64,000 nt of DNA from Ga0077555 sp963761475 (GTDB lineage Bacteria; Pseudomonadota; Alphaproteobacteria; Rhizobiales; Hyphomicrobiaceae): contig CAVXGT010000019.1 in the NCBI GenBank assembly GCA_963761475.1, positions 372,001-436,000 of the forward strand. The letters are read 5' to 3'. The position numbers and the translations under genes were made by a program. How positions within the stretch are numbered: the stretch's first letter is position 1; each line of letters starts with the position of its first letter. Below, piece after piece: positions 26,002 to 34,747 of the stretch. The notes under the pieces are model-generated. The model did not search any database. It had not been told where the DNA came from and saw nothing but the letters and a program-made list of their open reading frames with translations.

Positions 26002-26633
26002 CAGATGCGACTGGCGATGTGCGGTTCTGGGATCGCGTGGCGCGCAAGTACGCTCGCGATACCATCAAGGACATGGCCGGCTACGAGCGCACCGTGACAC
26101 GCGTCCGCGAAATCCTAAAACCGACAGACGAAGTGCTGGAGCTCGGCTGCGGCACCGGCACGACCGCGCTCACTCTTGCTCCTGGCGTATCGCGATACGT
26201 CGCCACCGATATCTCCAGCGAGATGATTGCCATTGCCCGCGAAAAGGCCGCCAATCAGCACTGCGACAGTGTCGCATTCAGCGTGGCCGGCTCGGATCGC
26301 TCGACCTGGCCCGACGGGCCATTCGATGCAGTCCTGGCGTTCAACGTCCTGCATCTCGTTCCCGGACGCGCGCGGTACTTGCAAGACGTATATGCCTCGT
26401 TGAAGCCGGGCGGTCTCTTTGTCAGCAAGACGGCGTGTCTGTCGGAGATGAACCGCTTGATACGTCTCGCCGTGCCGGTTGCCCAGGTCTTCGGCAAGGC
26501 CCCGACCGTGGCCTTTTTCACGGCCGACGAATTGGCCCGTGACATCGCGCACGCTGGTTTCACGATCGTCGAGAATTCGCGACATGGCACCAAGCCGAAT
26601 GAGCCGCGGGTTTTCATCCTCGCCCGACGGTGA
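25998..26633 (+). CDS. Class I SAM-dependent methyltransferase
   Basis: A 211-residue small-molecule methyltransferase. The SAM-binding glycine loop is VLELGCGTGTTALTLA (about residue 45), followed by ATDISSEMIAIAREK and the post-motif FDAVLAFNVLHLV. The closing region is LKPGGLFVSKTACL. It resembles UbiE/MenG-like or methyltransferase-11 proteins, but the substrate is unknown. Its start overlaps the end of the broken regulator by four bases, so the regulator probably controlled it. It is convergent with prfH. Confidence 0.9.
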   Translation: MTDATGDVRFWDRVARKYARDTIKDMAGYERTVTRVREILKPTDEVLELGCGTGTTALTLAPGVSRYVATDISSEMIAIAREKAANQHCDSVAFSVAGSDRSTWPDGPFDAVLAFNVLHLVPGRARYLQDVYASLKPGGLFVSKTACLSEMNRLIRLAVPVAQVFGKAPTVAFFTADELARDIAHAGFTIVENSRHGTKPNEPRVFILARR

Positions 26634-26672
26634 CGCGCCTCATTCGATCCGGTCTGCAAGCGGCAGCAGACT

Positions 26673-27314
26673 TCACGCCTGGTGGGCGGCCTCACGCGGG
26701 CGGAAGGCCAGCCCGGTGAAGCGCTTTACCGGTCGGCCGCGCTCGAGACGATCGTGGGCGGCGTGCGCGTCCTGGCGGGCGGTGATGGCTGCCAACTCGC
26801 CCTGCAGCTTGATGAGCGCTCCGAGCCGCTCCAACGCCAGCGACTTGTTGCGGTGCTGCGATCGCTGCTCGCGTGCGACGACGGCAAGGCCGCTCGGGAT
26901 ATGCACGGCGCGTACGGCACTCTCGGTCTTGTTCTGGTGCTGGCCGCCGGGGCCTCCGGCGCGGAAGGCCTCGAAGCGCACCTCGTTGGCGGCTGGCGCG
27001 GTTGCGACGGCCGGAGGGGTTGGCAGTTCGACGATGGCGATGAACCAGTTCTTGCGCTTGTGATGCGGGCGCAGCGGGCTTTGGGCGGCCCACTGGATGG
27101 ACCCGATCCACGGCCGGGCAAAGCTGTCCGCCCCTTCCCCATGGATCACGAGGATGGCGGAGGCCGGTCCGTTGCCGTCACTGTTGGGTCCTTCGAGGCA
27201 GTCGACGTCGAGGCCCCGGGCTGCGGCTTCGGCGGCGAGTGCATCGATCGCCTTGGCGACGGCGATCCGGCATTCCGCCGGACCGCGACCGCTGGTGAGG
27301 AGTAGTCTGATCAT
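26673..27314 (-). CDS. prfH: Peptide chain release factor H-like protein (PrfH)
   Basis: A 213-residue class I release-factor homologue. The peptidyl-hydrolysing GGQ loop is in FRAGGPGGQHQNKTESAVRA, followed by REQRSQHRNKSLALERL, the usual RF1/RF2 continuation. The codon-recognition domain of true release factors is absent; instead there is a PrfH-type N-terminal domain (RLLLTSGRGPAECRIAVAKA). The ATG overlaps the rtcB stop (ATGA), so the two are co-translated. In Escherichia coli, PrfH is reported to free peptides from ribosomes cut in the decoding centre, after which RtcB2 reseals the 16S rRNA. Confidence 0.92.
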   Translation of the reverse strand: MIRLLLTSGRGPAECRIAVAKAIDALAAEAAARGLDVDCLEGPNSDGNGPASAILVIHGEGADSFARPWIGSIQWAAQSPLRPHHKRKNWFIAIVELPTPPAVATAPAANEVRFEAFRAGGPGGQHQNKTESAVRAVHIPSGLAVVAREQRSQHRNKSLALERLGALIKLQGELAAITARQDAHAAHDRLERGRPVKRFTGLAFRPREAAHQA

Positions 27315-28504
27315 CGACGATCCTCCTTCCACGACTTCGTGCGCTGACCATCACGCGATGCGACGTTGGCCTGTGCCTTCTTGAACGTCACCAACGGACG
27401 GAATGTAGCCACCACGCGCGCCAGGCCGAACGTGACGAGGTCCTCGATCACGCGGTCGATGCTCTTGTAGGCCTCAGGCGCTTCCTCCACGAGCAGGTCG
27501 CGGTCACCGCAAACGACGAGACCGCCGAAGGGGTTGCGCTGCAAGCGCGCGATGTCGGATTTCCTGGTCTGAACGCGGCCATGCATGGAGGCTCGGTCGT
27601 ACTTGCGGCCAGCTCCATGCGCCAGGGATGCCAAGGTGTCCGGCCGCCGCGACGCAGCGAGTGGTTCCACCAGATAGGACAGGGTGCCGCGCGATCCGGG
27701 CACAGGCACGAGGCCGCGATCGGAGGCTGCAGCACCTTTGCGATGCAACGCTGCGCCGGCCACCGATCCAGCCTGCAACTCCACCATATTGTGCGCGAGG
27801 TCAGCCAACTCGTGCACGTCGGCTCGTGCGGCGGCGGCGGCACGCTGGGCGATGATGCGGCGGTTGAGTTTTGCCCACTGCACGGCGTGATCATGTGCGT
27901 TGATGTAGGCTTGACCTGCTTCGCTCGACGGATCGAGTGAGGCCTGACCGGTGCCAAGCTCGGCTTCCAGGATCGAATGGCCGAGGCCCCGGGAGCCCGA
28001 GTGCACGAGCACGAAGGCATCACCACGCCGGAGGCCCGCTGCTGCCGCGGCTTCAGGCTCGCAGACCTCCTCGATCGCCTGGAACTCGCAGAAGTGGTTG
28101 CCGCCACCGATGCTGCCGAGCGATTCATCGAACGCGGTAGTTGCCAGACCGGCTTGCGCCATGGCCTCGCGGCTGTCGCCGTCCCAGCGTTGGTCGAGCG
28201 TGTGCAGGCGCTCGGCCAATTGGTCGATGCGGAGCTTCCTCGCGGCAACATCGAGCTGGAACAGACCCATGCCGCAGCCGATGTCGGAACCCACCAGCCG
28301 CGGGTGAATGTGGTCGGCCAGGACGGCGCAGCCGACGGGACCGTATTTACCGGGATGAAGATCCGGCATGGCCGCGACTGCTCGGACACCGGTGAGACCA
28401 GCGACCTGCTCGAGTTGCAAAGTGGCGTTGCCTTCGATCCAGGATTTGGACGAGGCGAAGACGTGGATCGGGGCGCGCCCGTCCATCGTGGGAGAAGTGG
28501 CCAT
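27311..28504 (-). CDS. rtcB: RtcB-family RNA ligase paired with PrfH (RtcB2)
   Basis: A 397-residue GTP/Mn-dependent 3'-5' RNA ligase. Metal and guanylate motifs are GSDIGCGM (Cys ligand), GSIGGGNHFCEF, VHSGSRGLGH, and the closing SLAHGAGRKYDR with its active-site His. At ~400 residues it is the shorter RtcB type found beside prfH. I start at MATSPTMDGRAPIHVF; a GTG 13 codons upstream (28543) is possible. No archease or rtcA/rtcR is in sight, which also favours the RtcB2-PrfH ribosome-repair role over general tRNA repair. Confidence 0.93.
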   Translation of the reverse strand: MATSPTMDGRAPIHVFASSKSWIEGNATLQLEQVAGLTGVRAVAAMPDLHPGKYGPVGCAVLADHIHPRLVGSDIGCGMGLFQLDVAARKLRIDQLAERLHTLDQRWDGDSREAMAQAGLATTAFDESLGSIGGGNHFCEFQAIEEVCEPEAAAAAGLRRGDAFVLVHSGSRGLGHSILEAELGTGQASLDPSSEAGQAYINAHDHAVQWAKLNRRIIAQRAAAAARADVHELADLAHNMVELQAGSVAGAALHRKGAAASDRGLVPVPGSRGTLSYLVEPLAASRRPDTLASLAHGAGRKYDRASMHGRVQTRKSDIARLQRNPFGGLVVCGDRDLLVEEAPEAYKSIDRVIEDLVTFGLARVVATFRPLVTFKKAQANVASRDGQRTKSWKEDRR

Positions 28505-28879
28505 GTGGGAATAGGTCCGGAGAAGAGGTTCTTCGGCACGCACAGTTCAGCGTTCGCTCACTGGCGCGCTTACAACCCCAAGCAGCGCAGCTAGCGCATG
28601 CGTGCCTAGGCGATGCCCTCGACGGGGCGGCGAGACGTATGCGTCATCGGGCCTTCTCCGTAATTCGGTGTCGCTATAGGGAGCGACCGATCAGTCCGGC
28701 AAATAGTTTTCCGGCAGACATTATGCAACCCCACCGGGCCGGAATAGTTAGCGTCGTGTTGCGATGGCACCAGCGCCGCTGATTTCAATAATCTCATATC
28801 CATTGGGCAGAATTTTGTCTGGCGCAGCAATCGCGGCGCTTGCCTTGCGCCCGAAGTGCCCCTGCTATTGCTCGTCCGA
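28505..28879. other. Gap upstream of rtcB
   Basis: 375 bases without a supportable gene. The left part (28505-28780) is moderately AT-rich and probably carries the rtcB-prfH promoter. I see no clear sigma-54 site (GG-N10-GC) of the kind that drives rtcBA in enterobacteria. Confidence 0.45.
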
Positions 28880-29098
28880 TCAGCAGTGGCCGCTGCGTTG
28901 AACGTCGGGACAGGGCAGCGTGCCGAACGAGCAGAAGACGCAGCAAGCGTCTGGTTCGGGCTTCAATGTCTTGCCGCACCCCTTACAGAGGTAGACGCCC
29001 ACTCAGGCGTTGGTCGGCATCGTCTCTTGCGCTTGGTGGCCGCACTGCGGACAGGTGATGACCGAGGTGATCTCGACAGGCTTTTGCGGTTGGTTCAT
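28880..29098 (-). CDS. Candidate selenoprotein of the GDCCVxC small-protein family (in-frame UGA)
   Basis: A 72-codon frame interrupted once by TGA at codon 32 (29003-29005). It begins MNQPQKPVEITSVITCPQCGHQ and reads METMPTNA-like text (QETMPTNA) before the UGA. After it the same frame continues VGVYLCKGCGKTLKPEPDAC and CVFCSFGTLPCPDVQ to a TGA stop. In the small cysteine-rich family with MPTDAC, CxxC and GDCCVFCSYG motifs, the residue at the UGA position is Cys. Public annotation of the family uses the name GDCCVxC domain-containing (seleno)protein. A GAGG ribosome site lies before the ATG. A hairpin right after the UGA fits a bacterial SECIS. The alternative is a nonsense-mutated pseudogene. 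The family role is unknown, probably thiol/selenol redox or metal binding. Confidence 0.7.
28973..28996 (-). promoter_or_regulatory. SECIS-like hairpin downstream of the UGA codon
   Basis: On the minus strand, starting 7 bases after the UGA: GUC, U, ACCUC, loop UGUAA, GGGGU, GC, GGC. This gives a five-pair upper stem, a small internal loop and a three-pair lower stem. The apical loop sits 16-20 bases from the UGA and contains GU, as bacterial SECIS loops do. Hand-folded only. Confidence 0.5.
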
Positions 29099-29292
29099 TG
29101 GGTAAGCCTCGATTGGATTGGAAGCTGCGGCGGCCCGATGGTGTGCGCACGGTGGTGGCGCGCCAACTCTGGCATTTTATGCGAGGACGATGATCGTCCG
29201 TTGGAAAAGGCGGGAGCTTTGAGAGGCTAGGCCTTCTCGGCTGGTTCCAGGGCTGGCCGCGCTCTCGCCGCAATGCGCAACCCGTCCGCGGC

Positions 29293-30471
29293 CTACGATC
29301 TCTCCTCCTTGGCGTCTGGCTCGCCACGCGCCCGGATCTCGCTCGATGAGGTATCAAGGCGGAAGCGGTGCTCGGGGATCTCGGTGAAGAGATCGGTATA
29401 GCGGTGGGGCACGGAGATGTCGCGCAACGCGCGCAAGCGGCCGTTCTGGTCGACGCGCACGGCCACCAGGAAACTCGCCCCGGCGCTGCCGATCTCCTCG
29501 AGGGCCAAATGCATACGGTGCTCGTCGTCGCCGTAGTATTTGGGTGCGACCACGCGCTCGGCGGTATCGGCGCCAATAACGAAGGTAGTGTTCGGGAAAA
29601 TGCGTGATTTTTCCAGGAACGTCGGCGCCCGCGTCAACTCGACCGGCGCCTTCCAGGCGAACTGGGTCAGCCGCTGCCTGATGGTCTGGCCGGCGAGTGG
29701 CGGCTTGTCGACGTTGGTGACGGAAATCTCGAAGGCGAGGGGCTGCTGTTTCATATCCTCGGCGACGCGAGCCAGAGACACATGGCCGTCATGGACGGGA
29801 TTGAACGAGCCGGGCAGCAGTACGGGTGGTGGGGGTGCTGCATGAACCAGTTGGCCGTCGGGCTCGGCGGTGAGCCGGTCGATTTCGCCGGCGAGCAGCC
29901 GGTCTATGGTGTCGCCAGCCTCGAGCCTGGTCTCGGCATAGTGTTCGTCGGCGTCGAGCAGGCTCCGCGGGGAGGGTGCCGCGATGCCGCAGGCGCGGGC
30001 GAGCCACAGCACGATGGCGCGGGCCACGAGGTCCTCCTCGCCGGCCCGGTCGCGGCGGCCCTTGGCAAGGACGGCGGTGCAATGGGCGAGGCCAGTGGCG
30101 TTGGCGTAGGCGATGTGGAAGCGGTGTTCGCCGCGGCGCGGCCGGTCGCTGACGAGGGCCGCGGTGGCGCCGAGGCCAACGAGCTCGCTGCCGGTGCCGA
30201 CCAGGGTCGCGGCGCGTGTGCGGGCGGTGCGGGCCATGGCGGCGGCAGTGTCGGCGCTGGAGGCCTGGGCTGGAGCAAAGCCCAGATAGTTGGCGAGGGC
30301 CTGCTCGTCGTAGGGGATCTGCGCCTCGACCAGCAGTCGCGAGCCGCCGGGTACGCGCAGCACCTCGGCCACTGCGCCGCTGCCGCCGCCGGTGATGGCG
30401 AGGGCCGCCTTGCGGCCGGAGGCCTGTACCGCTTCGATCAGGTCTCGCCAGGCTTTATCCGTCGGTGTCAT
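29293..30471 (-). CDS. CinA-C domain fused to a nucleotidyltransferase domain
   Basis: A 392-residue two-domain protein. Residues ~1-165 are CinA C-terminal-like (NMN deamidase fold: KAALAITGGGSGAVAEVLRV, PYDEQALANYLG, and GATAALVSDRPRRGEHR). Residues ~205-390 form a cytidylyltransferase-like fold with LLPGSFNPVHDGHVSLA, the GxFxPxHxGH nucleotide motif of NadD/PanC-type enzymes. Putting NMN-deamidase-like and mononucleotide-adenylyltransferase-like units in one chain suggests a pyridine-nucleotide salvage or damage-repair role. That is inference. It lies upstream of the selenoprotein candidate and divergent from hyuA. Confidence 0.85.
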   Translation of the reverse strand: MTPTDKAWRDLIEAVQASGRKAALAITGGGSGAVAEVLRVPGGSRLLVEAQIPYDEQALANYLGFAPAQASSADTAAAMARTARTRAATLVGTGSELVGLGATAALVSDRPRRGEHRFHIAYANATGLAHCTAVLAKGRRDRAGEEDLVARAIVLWLARACGIAAPSPRSLLDADEHYAETRLEAGDTIDRLLAGEIDRLTAEPDGQLVHAAPPPPVLLPGSFNPVHDGHVSLARVAEDMKQQPLAFEISVTNVDKPPLAGQTIRQRLTQFAWKAPVELTRAPTFLEKSRIFPNTTFVIGADTAERVVAPKYYGDDEHRMHLALEEIGSAGASFLVAVRVDQNGRLRALRDISVPHRYTDLFTEIPEHRFRLDTSSSEIRARGEPDAKEERS

Positions 30472-30688
30472 GCAGCGTCGATCATCCGGTGTTGCGGCTT
30501 TGCTCGTTGAAAGTGGTAGACGGGCCTGCTTTCGTCAACTCGGGTGCGCCCCGGCCCGCCCCGGTTCGGATGAGGGGCTGCATTGCGTTGATGGCCGGCC
30601 CGCGCCATGGTGCGGGCCAAAGCGGCCCGCGATGCGGCCTTCGGGCCTGTTGGTTGCTTGAACGGAACAGAGATTGGAGCCCCGTCGG

Positions 30689-32743
30689 ATGAGCAAATGG
30701 CGTGTCGGTGTCGATTCCGGTGGGACCTTCACCGATGTCTGCCTGGTGGCGGAGGATGGCAGCGCCATTGCGGTGTGGAAGGTGGCGAGCACGCCCGACG
30801 ACCCGTCGACGGCCATTGCCGGGGGCGTGGTGGAGGGGCTCGCCGCGGCGGCAGGCGCCCGGCCCGCGGACGTGGTTTCGTTCGGGCACGGCACCACGGT
30901 TGCCACCAATGCGCTGATCCAGGGCAAGGGCGTGGCCACCGGGCTCATTACCACCGACGGCTACCGCGACCTCTTGGAGATCGGCCGTCAGCGCCGTCCG
31001 CATCTTTATGATCTGCAGTGCGACAAGCCGGCGCTGCTGGTGTCGCGGGAGCTCCGTATGGAGGTGGCGGAGCGGTTGCGCCACGACGGGCGCATCGAGA
31101 CGCCGCTCGACGAAGCGGCCGTGCGGGTGGCGGCGCGTCAGCTCAAGGCTGCGGGCGTCGAGGCTGTCGCCGTCATGTTCCTGTATGCCTATCTCGATCC
31201 CCGTCACGAATTGCGGGTGCGGGAAATCGTTGCCGAGGAATTTCCCGAGGCCTTTGTCACCTGCTCGCACGAGGTGGCGCCGGAATTCCGCGAGTTCGAG
31301 CGATTGTCCACGGCCGTCGTCAACGCCTACCTGGGCCCGGTCATGGCGCGCTACATCGACCGGCTCGGGCCACGGCTCGATGCCGCCGGCCTCGAGGGGC
31401 CGCGGCGCATTACGCAATCGAATGGCGGTGTGATGTCGTTTGCAACGGCGCGCGACCAGGCGGTGCGCACGGTGCTGTCGGGACCGGCAACGGGTGTCGT
31501 CGGCGCCATGAAGGTGGCCGGGCTTGCCGGCCATGACAACATCATCACCTTCGATATGGGCGGCACCTCGACTGACGTCGCGCTCATCGCCAACGGGGAA
31601 CCACGACTTGCCGCCGAAATGGAAGTTCATGGTTATCCGCTGAAGACGCCGATGCTCGATATCCACACGGTCGGTGCCGGTGGCGGGTCGGTGGCGCACA
31701 TCGATGCCGGCGGTCATCTGAAGGTCGGCCCGAAGAGCGCCGGCAGCGTGCCTGGGCCAGCGTGCTACGGGCTTGGCAACACCGAGGCGACGGTTACCGA
31801 CGCCAATGTCGTGCTGGGGACGCTCAACGGGGCGCATCTGCTCGGCGGGCGGATGGCGATCGACGCCGGCAAGGCGGAGGCAGCGACGGCTGCGCTCGCA
31901 ACCCGGCTCGGGCTCACGACGATGGCGACGGCGCAGGGGATCGTGAGTGTCGTCACAGCCAACATGGCGCGCGCGATCCGGCTGATCTCGGTGCAGCGCG
32001 GCCATGATCCGCGCGACTATGTACTGGTCGCGTTCGGCGGTGCCGGACCGTTGCATGCGGCTCGTCTTGCCCGCGAGCTCGAGATCCCGCGCGTGCTGGT
32101 GCCGCGCAATCCCGGCATCCTGTGTGCGCTGGGCCTGCTGATGACCGATCTCAAGACCAACTTTGCCCAGACTCTGCAGGTGCGCCTGGATACCGACAGC
32201 CTTGGTGCGATGGCGGACGTCTTTGCCGCCCTCGACGATCGTGCACAAGCGTGGTTCGCGGCGGAGGCAATCGTGGCCGGGGACCGCGAGGTGCGCCGGA
32301 CGATCGACATGCGCTATATCGGGCAGAACTACGAACTGTCGATTGCCCTGCCGGAGGGGCTTGCCGGCGCGGCGCTGCTCGACGAGCTCACAGCGCGGTT
32401 CGAGGCGGCGCACCGGCAGATGTACGGCTACATCGCGACGGAGGAACCGATCCAGGCTGTGACCTTCCGCATCGAGGCGATCGGCCGGGTGCAGCAGACG
32501 CGCATGCTGCCGCAGCCTGCTGCGACGAGCGCGGTCGGCGAGGCGCGCATCGCCACGCGCGAGGTCTGGTTCGAGGAGACGCAATCGAGCATGGCCGCAC
32601 CAGTCTACGATCGTGATCGGCTTGGGGCTGGTCACCGGATCGAGGGGCCGGCGATTGTCGAGCAGATGGATGCCACGACTCTGGTGTTGCCGGGGCAGGT
32701 GGCCTCAGTCGATCCCTATCTCAACATCGTCATCGAGGGCTGA
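30689..32743 (+). CDS. hyuA: Hydantoinase/oxoprolinase family protein, subunit A
   Basis: A 684-residue ATP-dependent amidohydrolase subunit. The ASKHA ATPase phosphate-1 loop opens the protein (RVGVDSGGTFTDVCLV) and phosphate-2 is FDMGGTSTDVALIA (about residue 290). HGTTVATNALI and GPACYGLGN are also characteristic. With HyuB it hydrolyses a cyclic amide (N-methylhydantoin, 5-oxoproline or similar) using ATP. The start at MSKWRVGVD puts the ATPase loop at its usual place. It is followed after 5 bases by hyuB. Acetone-carboxylase-like relatives exist, but no third subunit is present. Confidence 0.92.
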   Translation: MSKWRVGVDSGGTFTDVCLVAEDGSAIAVWKVASTPDDPSTAIAGGVVEGLAAAAGARPADVVSFGHGTTVATNALIQGKGVATGLITTDGYRDLLEIGRQRRPHLYDLQCDKPALLVSRELRMEVAERLRHDGRIETPLDEAAVRVAARQLKAAGVEAVAVMFLYAYLDPRHELRVREIVAEEFPEAFVTCSHEVAPEFREFERLSTAVVNAYLGPVMARYIDRLGPRLDAAGLEGPRRITQSNGGVMSFATARDQAVRTVLSGPATGVVGAMKVAGLAGHDNIITFDMGGTSTDVALIANGEPRLAAEMEVHGYPLKTPMLDIHTVGAGGGSVAHIDAGGHLKVGPKSAGSVPGPACYGLGNTEATVTDANVVLGTLNGAHLLGGRMAIDAGKAEAATAALATRLGLTTMATAQGIVSVVTANMARAIRLISVQRGHDPRDYVLVAFGGAGPLHAARLARELEIPRVLVPRNPGILCALGLLMTDLKTNFAQTLQVRLDTDSLGAMADVFAALDDRAQAWFAAEAIVAGDREVRRTIDMRYIGQNYELSIALPEGLAGAALLDELTARFEAAHRQMYGYIATEEPIQAVTFRIEAIGRVQQTRMLPQPAATSAVGEARIATREVWFEETQSSMAAPVYDRDRLGAGHRIEGPAIVEQMDATTLVLPGQVASVDPYLNIVIEG

Positions 32744-32748
32744 AAGAG

Positions 32749-34416
32749 ATGCAAGAGACCGCCTCGCCACGCCAGCCTGTCGGCCCCGGCGTGCTCGACC
32801 CGATCACGGTCGAGGTGATCGGCAATGCGCTGGCCTCGATCGTCGAGGAGATGGGCGAGACGCTGGTGCGCGCCTCCTACTCGACCAACATCAAGGAGCG
32901 GCGCGACAGCTCGACGTGTCTCTTCGATGCCAAGGGGCGGACGCTGTGCCAGGCCTCGCACATTCCCATTCACCTGGGCTCGCTGATCGGGGTGGTCGAC
33001 GAGATCGCGCGGCGCTGCGATATGGCCGACGTGCGCGAGGGTGACGTCTTCATCGGCAACGATGCGCACACCGGTGGCGGCACGCACCTCCCCGATATCG
33101 TGCTGGCTGAACCGATTTTCTACCAGGGCGAGCTGGTCGCGTGGGCGACAAACACGGCGCACCATGCCGACTTCGTCGATCGCGCGCACGCCCACATCTT
33201 CCAGGAAGGCCTGCGCATCCCTCCGGTGCGGCTCTACCGCGAGGGCCGGCTGGTGCAGGATGTGCTGGACCTCATCCTGCTCAACCTGCAGGTGCCGCGC
33301 GAGCGGCTCAATGATCTCCGCGCCCAGATGGCGGCCAACCGGCAGGGCGTCGAGCGCTTCAAGAGGTTGTGCGACCGCTATGGGAAGGACAAGCTTCTGG
33401 CGGCGGGGGATGCGCTGCTCGATTACGCCGAACGCCTGACGCGCGCGGGTATCCGCACGATTCCCTCTGGCCGCTACACGTTCGAGGACAGCTACGAGAG
33501 CAACGAGCTCGATGGCACGCTCACCTTCAAGGTGCAGGTCGAGGTCAAGGACGACGAGATCTTTTTCGAGTTCGACGCGCCGGCTCAGGTGCGGGCTGGC
33601 ATCAACCTCGTCGAGACCGGTCTGCTCGCCACCGTTTATTATGCGGTGAAGGCTTTGATCGGTCCGGAGATCCCGCCCAATGCGGGTCTGTTCCGGCCGA
33701 TCCATGTCAAGGCGCCGAAGGGCTCGATCCTCAATGCGGGGCCGCCGGCTGCCGTCAATTCGCGACTGCATACGGGCCAGCGCGTGGTCGATCTGATTTT
33801 TGGCGCGTTGGCGCCAGCCATGCCGGACCGCATCATCGCGGCGTGCAACGGTGCCTGCGTCAACTCGACGTTCAGCGGGGTCGACCCGCGCACCGGCCAG
33901 TTCTACGTCTATCTCGAAACCATCGGCGGCGGCTTCGGGGCGCGGGCCACCAAGGACGGCCTCGACGGCGTCCATGTGCACCTCACCAACACCTCGAACC
34001 TGCCGGTGGAGGCGCTGGAGAGCGAGTATCCGCTGGTGCTCGAGCGCTACGAGCTGGTCAACGGCTCAGGCGGGGCCGGCCGGTTTCGCGGCGGCATGGG
34101 TCTCTTTCGGCAAGTGCGGGTCGAGGGCCACGAGTGCCGGACCTACATCCACGGCTCGCGGTTCGAGCGGGGGCCATGGGGTCTTTTCGGTGCCAAGGAG
34201 GGTGGCTGCGCCCGCTTCGACTTCGACGACGGCGTCGAGTTCCCGGCCAAGGCGCGGGCCGTGCTGCAATCGGGCCAGCGCGTCTACATCACAACGCCGG
34301 GGGCGGGCGGCTATGGCGACCCCCGCCAACGCGACCGCGACCAGGTCCGCCGCGATCTCGCCGACGGCCGCATCACGGCCGAGAGCGCGCGGGAGGATTA
34401 TGGGCTGGAGGAGTGA
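32749..34416 (+). CDS. hyuB: Hydantoinase/oxoprolinase family protein, subunit B
   Basis: A 555-residue partner of HyuA. Family marks in order are LDPITVEVIGNALASIVEEMG, LVRASYSTNIKERRDSSTCLF, GDVFIGNDAHTGGGTHLPDIV, the central FYVYLETIGGGFGARATKDG, and the glycine-rich end VYITTPGAGGYGDPRQRD. The length is normal for HyuB. No regulator, transporter or racemase lies in the operon, so the natural substrate is not evident. Confidence 0.93.
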   Translation: MQETASPRQPVGPGVLDPITVEVIGNALASIVEEMGETLVRASYSTNIKERRDSSTCLFDAKGRTLCQASHIPIHLGSLIGVVDEIARRCDMADVREGDVFIGNDAHTGGGTHLPDIVLAEPIFYQGELVAWATNTAHHADFVDRAHAHIFQEGLRIPPVRLYREGRLVQDVLDLILLNLQVPRERLNDLRAQMAANRQGVERFKRLCDRYGKDKLLAAGDALLDYAERLTRAGIRTIPSGRYTFEDSYESNELDGTLTFKVQVEVKDDEIFFEFDAPAQVRAGINLVETGLLATVYYAVKALIGPEIPPNAGLFRPIHVKAPKGSILNAGPPAAVNSRLHTGQRVVDLIFGALAPAMPDRIIAACNGACVNSTFSGVDPRTGQFYVYLETIGGGFGARATKDGLDGVHVHLTNTSNLPVEALESEYPLVLERYELVNGSGGAGRFRGGMGLFRQVRVEGHECRTYIHGSRFERGPWGLFGAKEGGCARFDFDDGVEFPAKARAVLQSGQRVYITTPGAGGYGDPRQRDRDQVRRDLADGRITAESAREDYGLEE

Positions 34417-34747
34417 AGGCGACGGTCTTGTGGCAGGTGCGCAGCAGCCACGGGGGGCGGCCAGGCGACAGGACAGGTGAATCGCGGGGCGAGGAGAGAT
34501 GGGGAGATTCGCGACATTGACTGGCGGTCTCGGGACGGTCCCATCGTGCCTTGAGTGGATCGGAAGAAGTTTCACTTATATCAACGGTTTGAGCGACGAT
34601 TCATGGCCCGGAAGGAGACGTCATCGCAAGCTGCAAGACCCGCTTTTTTCGTCACTTTGCGCTGCCCCCTCCACTTGCGTCCCCGGCCGGAGCGCGCTGG
34701 CGCGCAGAGCCGGGGTCTTCACCGCTCGATATTGAGCGCGAGCATCG
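34417..34747. other. Gap between hyuB and the GIY-YIG gene
   Basis: 331 bases with no gene. Its right end (34665-34724) is the first copy of a palindromic repeat; the rest shows no structure I can name. Confidence 0.5.
34665..34724 (+). repeat. Palindromic repeat left of the GIY-YIG gene
   Basis: Contains CTTGCGTCCCCGG, an inner GCGCGC/GCGCGC stem, then CCGGGGTCTTCACCGC. CCCCGGC (34681) pairs with GCCGGGG (34709), making a long cruciform. A diverged inverted copy lies at 35091-35147, on the other side of the gene. Confidence 0.75.

Noticed and set aside
28606..28644. Thirteen-codon minus-strand frame with a GGAG site upstream of rtcB
   Set aside because: Too short to support without conservation data.
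30482..32635. Very long open frame (over 700 codons) antisense to hyuA
   Set aside because: High-GC codon bias leaves antisense frames open; the product has no family likeness and the sense strand encodes an unmistakable HyuA.
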